Origin: an uncultured Bacillota bacterium
GTDB lineage: Bacteria; Bacillota_A; Clostridia; Peptostreptococcales; Anaerovoracaceae
DNA: 9,483 nt
Reading direction: 5' to 3'
Assembly (NCBI GenBank): GCA_946628525.1
Contig: CAMOWO010000023.1
Location: forward strand, 1 to 9,483
A program made the translations under genes and the position numbers. The notes beneath the pieces are model-generated. The model searched no databases. It was given only the letters and a program-made list of their open reading frames with translations, and was not told where the DNA came from. Below, one piece after another: positions 6,583-9,483 of this stretch (its first letter is position 1; the number at the start of each line of letters is the position of its first letter).

Positions 6583-6901
6583 TTTCTGTTATACGTCTTC
6601 TCATGCGGACATACTGGACGATACCGAAGGCCATTATCACCGGTGATACCGCCATGAAAGCCATGCCTGTATAAACTATGGTATCATTATCCACGAATTC
6701 GAACATTCCGATGCCGGCAGCGAATACGGTGATTGCCGTCCGGGCAAAGGAAAGAAGCGTCTGGGAATTGGCCAGCGCTGTTCTTTCAAAAGCCATGTTC
6801 GTTCGTTCCGTCGCCATGTCGGTACGCTGCTCCGAGAGCATCGTTCTTTCCTGGGCCATCTCATCCTGTGACGGGGTGGTCTTTTTTATTTCTTCGCTCA
6901 T
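6560..6901 (-). CDS. DUF202-family small membrane protein with RT heptad repeat
   Basis: A 113-residue protein. After a short charged N-terminus, residues 17-58 form six consecutive 7-residue units of the form x-[E/Q]-R-T-x-[M/L]-[A/S], ending in F-A-R-T-A-I-T. Two hydrophobic segments follow (about 56-70 and 76-98), with V-R-M-R-R-R after the second. The R-T-x-L-A ... R-T pattern running into a first membrane helix is typical of DUF202 (YidH-like) proteins and resembles the membrane part of VTC-complex subunits. The molecular function of bacterial DUF202 proteins is not established. The extended N-terminal heptads suggest an amphipathic or coiled helix entering the membrane. The start is ATG with AAGGAGC about eight bases upstream. 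It has its own promoter-like signal and is convergent with tetR. Confidence 0.75.
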   Translation of the reverse strand: MSEEIKKTTPSQDEMAQERTMLSEQRTDMATERTNMAFERTALANSQTLLSFARTAITVFAAGIGMFEFVDNDTIVYTGMAFMAVSPVIMAFGIVQYVRMRRRITESMARWMK

Positions 6902-6933
6902 GATCTGCGCTCCTTACTAGTAGTCATGGCTTC

Positions 6934-6962
6934 ACTTTACCTTAAATCATGAGGTTTTGCAA
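6934..6962 (-). promoter_or_regulatory. Putative promoter of the DUF202 gene
   Basis: On the minus strand TTGCAA (6962 to 6957) and TAAAGT (6939 to 6934) are 17 bp apart, within the 70-bp gap after the enolase-family gene. No terminator is visible in that gap, so read-through from the upstream gene is possible. Confidence 0.4.
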
Positions 6963-6971
6963 GATTGCCTC

Positions 6972-8087
6972 TCAGATCCTGTACTTTGCGATAAGCTCCT
7001 CATCCAGTTCAACTCCCAGCCCCGGCGTATCCGGTACGGTCACGAAACCGTCTTCAAATGGGATCATGTTCGTCACAAGACTTGTGAACAGCGGGCTGGT
7101 GCTCCTGGAGTATTCGATGAGATCGCCGTGTTCTGACGCCGCCAGGAACTGTACCGTGGCAGCTAGCAGGATACCGGTACTGAAGCCGTGAGGCACCATG
7201 CGCTTTCCGGCCTTATCTGCCATCTCGGTGATCACTTTCATTTCCGAGATACCGCCGCACCTTGTGATATCCGGCTGCATGATGGCAGCATCAGACTTTG
7301 CGAGAAACTCTGCGAACTCATAGCGGGTCGTCAGGGTCTCTCCGCCTGTGATATTGACGCCTTCCAAAGAGGAGAGCATCGCATAGTCATCCAGATTGTC
7401 CTGCATCACGGGCTCCTCCACCCAGTTGAGATCATATGGTCTGAGTCTCTCGATCATTGCCGCAGCGTGTTCTCCTGTGAGCCACATGCCTGCCACGTCC
7501 AGCTGGAGCTGGAAATCAGGTCCCGCTTCATCGCGAATCACCCTCACGATCTCTTCGTCCCTGTCGTCATCGACACCAAACGGGCCGCCGCCGAATTTCA
7601 GGCTCGAATAGCCCTGGGCTTTGAGGTCGCGTACGATCTTGCGGTTCCCCTCTGCCGGCCATACAGGAATGAAGGTCCCGTATGCACTGATCCTATCGCG
7701 TTTTTTGCCTCCGAGAAGTTCGTAGATCGGCTTGCCGTAATACTGAGATGCGATGTCCCAAAGGGCGATGTCGATGGCGCTCATGGCATGGATGCCGATG
7801 CCGCGTCTTCCGATGTAGTTGCTCTCCCAATACATCTTGTCCCAAAGTTTCTGTATCTGCAGCGGGTCCTCGCCCATGATGATGCTCTTCAGGCCCTTGC
7901 TGGTGCCGTGGGACATCGGCACTTCCACAAAGGCTCTTGCCACTGTCGGAGACGTGTCGCTCTCTCCAATACCCACGATCCCCTCATCCGTGTGGACCTT
8001 GACGATGAATGCATCTTCGCCCCACTCGCACTCTTCATCAACGCCGGGCACTCTGAGGACTATGGTTTCGACATCCGTGATCTTCAT
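6972..8087 (-). CDS. Enolase-superfamily enzyme, mandelate racemase/muconate lactonizing group
   Basis: A 371-residue enzyme with an N-terminal capping domain (about 1-125) and a barrel domain. Superfamily residues in order are: Lys164 (S-L-K-F-G), the metal ligands Asp197 (Q-L-D-V-A-G), the Glu pair 224/225 (W-V-E-E-P) and Glu250 (I-T-G-G-E-T), then Asp273 (Q-P-D-I-T-R-C-G-G) and His300 (V-P-H-G-F-S-T), the Asp-His dyad of mandelate racemase-group enzymes. The usual K-x-K reads K-F-G, so the second lysine is absent. The family abstracts a proton next to a carboxylate; members are racemases or acid-sugar dehydratases, and the substrate cannot be read from sequence. The start is ATG with AGGAAGG seven bases upstream. 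It has no sugar or amino-acid catabolic neighbour, so context gives no substrate clue. A sigma-54 promoter lies about 400 bp upstream, but a strong terminator stands between them. Confidence 0.85.
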   Translation of the reverse strand: MKITDVETIVLRVPGVDEECEWGEDAFIVKVHTDEGIVGIGESDTSPTVARAFVEVPMSHGTSKGLKSIIMGEDPLQIQKLWDKMYWESNYIGRRGIGIHAMSAIDIALWDIASQYYGKPIYELLGGKKRDRISAYGTFIPVWPAEGNRKIVRDLKAQGYSSLKFGGGPFGVDDDRDEEIVRVIRDEAGPDFQLQLDVAGMWLTGEHAAAMIERLRPYDLNWVEEPVMQDNLDDYAMLSSLEGVNITGGETLTTRYEFAEFLAKSDAAIMQPDITRCGGISEMKVITEMADKAGKRMVPHGFSTGILLAATVQFLAASEHGDLIEYSRSTSPLFTSLVTNMIPFEDGFVTVPDTPGLGVELDEELIAKYRI

Positions 8088-8163
8088 ATTCGCACCTTCC
8101 TTTCGAATATATTATCTATATCTTTGTAACTTTACTCTAACCCAGGCCCTACATATGTGCAAC

Positions 8164-8203
8164 AAAAAACTAAAGAGCACTGCCGAAGCAGCGCCCTCTA
8201 GTT
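8164..8203 (-). terminator. Strong intrinsic terminator with C(UUCG)G tetraloop, minus strand
   Basis: Arms at 8169-8183 and 8188-8202 (extended by A8168-T8203) form a hairpin of 16 pairs closed by a CUUCGG loop on the minus strand. T6 follows (8169 to 8164). As minus-strand RNA three positions are G.U pairs; as plus-strand RNA the same positions are A.C mismatches. The direction is therefore clear, yet there is no minus-strand protein gene to its right in the window. Confidence 0.85.
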
Positions 8204-8250
8204 AAGGAAAGGTTGCATGTAAATTGTATGGATATTTTTGCACTTGTATT

Positions 8251-8309
8251 CTCCGTCTTTAGATATCCGACGAAGCCCGCTGATGTTTATCGGATACCTA
8301 AAAAAGGAG
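8251..8309 (-). other. Long RNA hairpin inside the ncRNA candidate
   Basis: Arms 8251-8270 and 8290-8309 pair over 20 positions around a 19-nt loop. On the minus strand there are two G.U pairs and one U.C mismatch. On the plus strand there are three mismatches. Strand bias therefore agrees with that of the terminator. The 5' arm contains one CUCCUUUUUU tract, so this copy would be masked by CGGAG-side pairing. Confidence 0.6.
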
Positions 8310-8494
8310 TACTTAAAATATGTATAAAGAAAATTTCCTGGTTGTCTGTTCGTGGTACCTAATCATGCGGTGGCGCCTTCAGTGAAAGGAGTGTAATAAT
8401 CATTTGGAGGTGTTCCTGTCAACGAAAAACGCCATGCACATCGATTTGGTTTAAAAGGAGTTTAGTTATGATTGTGAGTTTCGCCCTTATATAA

Positions 8495-8512
8495 AGCAAC
8501 CCACGTGCCAAA
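8495..8512 (-). promoter_or_regulatory. Sigma-54 (RpoN) -24/-12 promoter
   Basis: On the minus strand the sequence reads TTGGCACGTGGGTTGCT. It matches the sigma-54 consensus YTGGCACG-N4-TTGCW at every defined base, with GG at 8509-8508, GC at 8497-8496 and the required 10-bp spacing. The start would be near 8484. Transcription needs an AAA+ activator protein; none is encoded in the window. Confidence 0.75.
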
Positions 8513-8548
8513 CCGTGCCAAAAAATATCACAAAATTGTTCTTTGGCA
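8504..8548. repeat. CGTGCCAAA direct repeat with inverted third copy
   Basis: CGTGCCAAA occurs at 8504-8512 and again at 8514-8522, a 10-bp period, and the reverse complement TTTGGCA lies at 8542-8548. The first copy is the -24 element of the sigma-54 promoter. The second repeats the -24 element without a matching -12. A CCGTGCC also occurs at 8587-8593. The extra copies could capture sigma-54 holoenzyme or another protein; no mobile element is visible. Confidence 0.4.
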
Positions 8549-8651
8549 AAATTCCTTGTGTTTTCAACCCTTTCAGAGGTCTGCCCCCGTGCCCTTTGCG
8601 TATGATTACGGACACTGCAGCGTGTGCATACAGCGATTTTTGAATTTCTCT

Positions 8652-8706
8652 ATTCATAAATGAATCAGCATTTAGAATACACCTCTAAAGATATTCATTA
8701 TTGAAT
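8652..8706. promoter_or_regulatory. Two palindromic activator-type sites upstream of the sigma-54 promoter
   Basis: ATTCATAAATGAAT (8652-8665) is a palindrome with 6-bp arms. ATTCATTATTGAAT (8693-8706) is nearly identical. Their centres are 41 bp apart, close to four helical turns, and about 175 and 215 bp upstream of the predicted start at 8484. That is the usual range for enhancer sites of sigma-54 activators. Additional half sites TGAAT (8641-8645) and ATTCA (8725-8729) flank them. Confidence 0.5.
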
Positions 8707-8754
8707 AAGGGCGCAGCGGCGGATATTCAGACTCGAATCGGACAGGATCCGGTT

Positions 8755-8766
8755 TTGATGCATCAA
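8755..8766. promoter_or_regulatory. Perfect 12-bp palindrome at the -35 region of the metallophosphoesterase-like gene
   Basis: TTGATGCATCAA is its own reverse complement and covers the -35 region of the promoter whose -10 is at 8782-8787. It is an operator candidate for an unknown regulator. Confidence 0.4.
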
Positions 8767-8778
8767 CCGCCCTCTATA

Positions 8779-8787
8779 TGGTATAAT
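8779..8787 (+). promoter_or_regulatory. Extended -10 promoter of the metallophosphoesterase-like gene
   Basis: TGG-TATAAT (8779-8787) is a perfect extended -10. At 17 bp upstream no good -35 exists (TGCATC, 8759-8764), which is common for extended -10 promoters. The start would be near 8794, with TAGGAGGA (8803-8810) as ribosome binding site before the ATG at 8817. Confidence 0.65.
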
Positions 8788-8816
8788 GTCACTACTTGAA
8801 CTTAGGAGGAAAAATA

Positions 8817-9483
8817 ATGATATACCTTACAGGCGATACGAAAGGCAATTTCCTGAGGATACAGGAATTCTGCACCGCCATGGGCACCACCGAAGATGAC
8901 ATCATGATCGTTCTCGGCGGAGCCTCCATGAATTACACAGGAGGGCAGTACGACTACATCAAAAAGAAGAACGTGAGCCAGCTGCCGATCACCTTCTTCT
9001 TCATCCACGGATGCCACGAGATCCGTCCGGAGAACATCGATTCCTACGAAGAGATGACGTGGCACGGCGGAACGGTCTACTACGAGAAGGAATTCCCTCG
9101 CTATATCTTTGCAAAAGATGGTGAGGTGTACGACTTCAACGGCTACAAGACGCTGGTGTGCGGCGGCGGCTACAGCCCGAACAAAGAATTCTGTCTGCGC
9201 CAGGGTGTGGGCTGGTTCCCGGACGAGCAGCCGAGCGATGCCATCAAGGCCCGGGTGGAGAAAGCCTGCGAGGATAACGATTGGAAATTCGATGTCGTCC
9301 TCACCCACTCCGCGCCGTCGAGACTGGCTCCTGCCATCCCGCTGCCGCCGATGGTCAGCGAGGCCTCCATGGACCACTCCACAGAGAAATGGCTGGACAG
9401 CATCGAAGAGAAGCTGAAGTACAACTTCTGGTTCTGCGGCCACTACGAGATGGACATGGCCATGGATCCGTTCTATATCATGT
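8817..9483 (+). CDS. Calcineurin-like metallophosphoesterase fold protein, probable pseudoenzyme (3' end outside window)
   Basis: An open frame of 222 codons starts at ATG 8817, six bases after AGGAGGA, and runs off the window. Order and spacing follow the small metallophosphoesterases common in gut Firmicutes (M-I-Y-L-T-G-D-T-x-G ... W-H-G-G ... G-W-F-P-D-E ... T-H-S-A-P ... G-H-Y). The metal-site motifs are changed. GDTHG reads GDTKG (Lys9). The LGD motif reads LGGAS (Gly35). GNHE reads GCHE (Cys66). GHYH reads GHYE (Glu211). Asp7, His67, His164 and His209 remain. With so many ligands replaced, ordinary two-metal phosphoesterase activity is unlikely; a binding, sensing or altered-metal role is more plausible. 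The frame is intact with normal codon use, so it is not a decaying gene. It has its own extended -10 promoter and palindrome. Confidence 0.8.
   Translation, partial: MIYLTGDTKGNFLRIQEFCTAMGTTEDDIMIVLGGASMNYTGGQYDYIKKKNVSQLPITFFFIHGCHEIRPENIDSYEEMTWHGGTVYYEKEFPRYIFAKDGEVYDFNGYKTLVCGGGYSPNKEFCLRQGVGWFPDEQPSDAIKARVEKACEDNDWKFDVVLTHSAPSRLAPAIPLPPMVSEASMDHSTEKWLDSIEEKLKYNFWFCGHYEMDMAMDPFYIM

Larger units (their letters stand above)
8164..8484 (-). ncRNA. Candidate sigma-54-dependent non-coding RNA with anti-Shine-Dalgarno repeats
   Basis: The unit is bounded by a -24/-12 promoter (8495-8512), which places the start near 8484, and by the UUCG terminator, giving about 320 nt. No convincing minus-strand protein frame lies inside. 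The RNA carries CUCCUUUU (8460 to 8453), CCUCC (8410 to 8406), CUCCUUU (8391 to 8385) and CUCCUUUUUU (8309 to 8300), all close to the CCUCCUU tail of 16S rRNA. The last copy is held in a 20-bp-arm hairpin (8251-8309); the first two CUCCUU copies and CCUCC lie outside any strong helix I can draw. I infer a regulatory RNA that pairs with ribosome binding sites, comparable in promoter logic to Pseudomonas CrcZ, a sigma-54-dependent RNA with repeated binding motifs. An alternative is a long leader of the enolase-family gene with a terminator-based switch. Confidence 0.5.

Noticed and set aside
7188..8129. A 313-residue plus-strand frame opposite the enolase-family gene
   Set aside because: Shadow frame with His-, Asp- and Cys-rich composition typical of antisense translation and no recognisable domain.
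8514..8522. A second -24 box on the minus strand
   Set aside because: No TTGC lies at the required distance; it is listed only as a repeat copy.
8542..8559. A second sigma-54-like match on the plus strand (TTGGCA ... CTTGTG)
   Set aside because: The spacing between the GG and the -12 element is off by one and the -12 reads TTGT, so it does not meet the strict sigma-54 requirement.
8504..8593. CGTGCC repeats as integrase arm-type or attachment sites
   Set aside because: No integrase, tRNA gene or other mobile-element gene is present in the window, and the first copy is explained by the sigma-54 promoter.
8802..9443. A 213-residue minus-strand frame opposite the metallophosphoesterase-like gene
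   Set aside because: It is the antisense shadow of a real gene: the plus-strand frame has a clear family match, a ribosome binding site and a promoter.
1..9483. CRISPR arrays, tRNA or rRNA genes, insertion sequences
   Set aside because: I looked for regularly spaced repeats, cloverleaf-type sequences, transposase frames and terminal repeats and saw none.

Overview
The window looks like chromosome of an anaerobic, fermentative Clostridia-type Firmicute with mid GC. The evidence is a PPi-type phosphofructokinase next to a class II aldolase, a monomeric group B-like [FeFe]-hydrogenase, a PutP-type symporter, strong AGGAGG ribosome binding sites and T-tract terminators. A placement near the amino-acid-fermenting Eubacteriales (for example Anaerovoracaceae) is only a guess.

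Layout, left to right. (1) 1-364: the 3' end of a Nudix-like gene (+), then a consensus sigma-A promoter that points at a terminator only about 65 nt away. This is a small-RNA candidate, and the terminator also works for the convergent pfp. (2) 365-5736, all minus strand: putP -> terminator -> [FeFe]-hydrogenase -> fba -> pfp. fba and pfp are 14 nt apart and form a glycolytic operon. Hydrogenase and fba each have a recognisable promoter of their own. (3) 5737-5970: a divergent control region between putP and a TetR-family gene, with an inverted repeat, a 12-bp palindrome and repeated TAGAC motifs. (4) 5971-6901: tetR (+) convergent on a DUF202 membrane protein (-) with a striking RT heptad repeat. 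(5) 6972-8087: an orphan enolase-superfamily (mandelate racemase group) enzyme (-). (6) 8088-8816: about 730 bp without a convincing protein gene. (7) 8817-end: a metallophosphoesterase-fold gene (+), cut by the window edge, whose metal-binding motifs are largely replaced.

The most interesting region is 8164-8706. On the minus strand there is an essentially perfect sigma-54 (-24/-12) promoter. About 175 and 215 bp upstream of the inferred start lie two near-identical 14-bp palindromes, placed like activator (bEBP) sites. About 320 nt downstream is a strong intrinsic terminator with a C(UUCG)G loop. Between them lies a 20-bp-arm hairpin and repeated CUCCUU(U) tracts that match the anti-Shine-Dalgarno tail of 16S rRNA. 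Both hairpins pair better as minus-strand RNA, where G.U pairs replace A.C mismatches, so the direction is visible in the sequence. I read this as a sigma-54-dependent non-coding RNA that could pair with ribosome binding sites. This is inference, and I do not recognise a described RNA family. 8549-8640 and 8088-8163 hold nothing else I can support, apart from a weak sigma-A-like match (TTGCAC-N17-TAGAGT, 8134-8162) ahead of the enolase-family gene.
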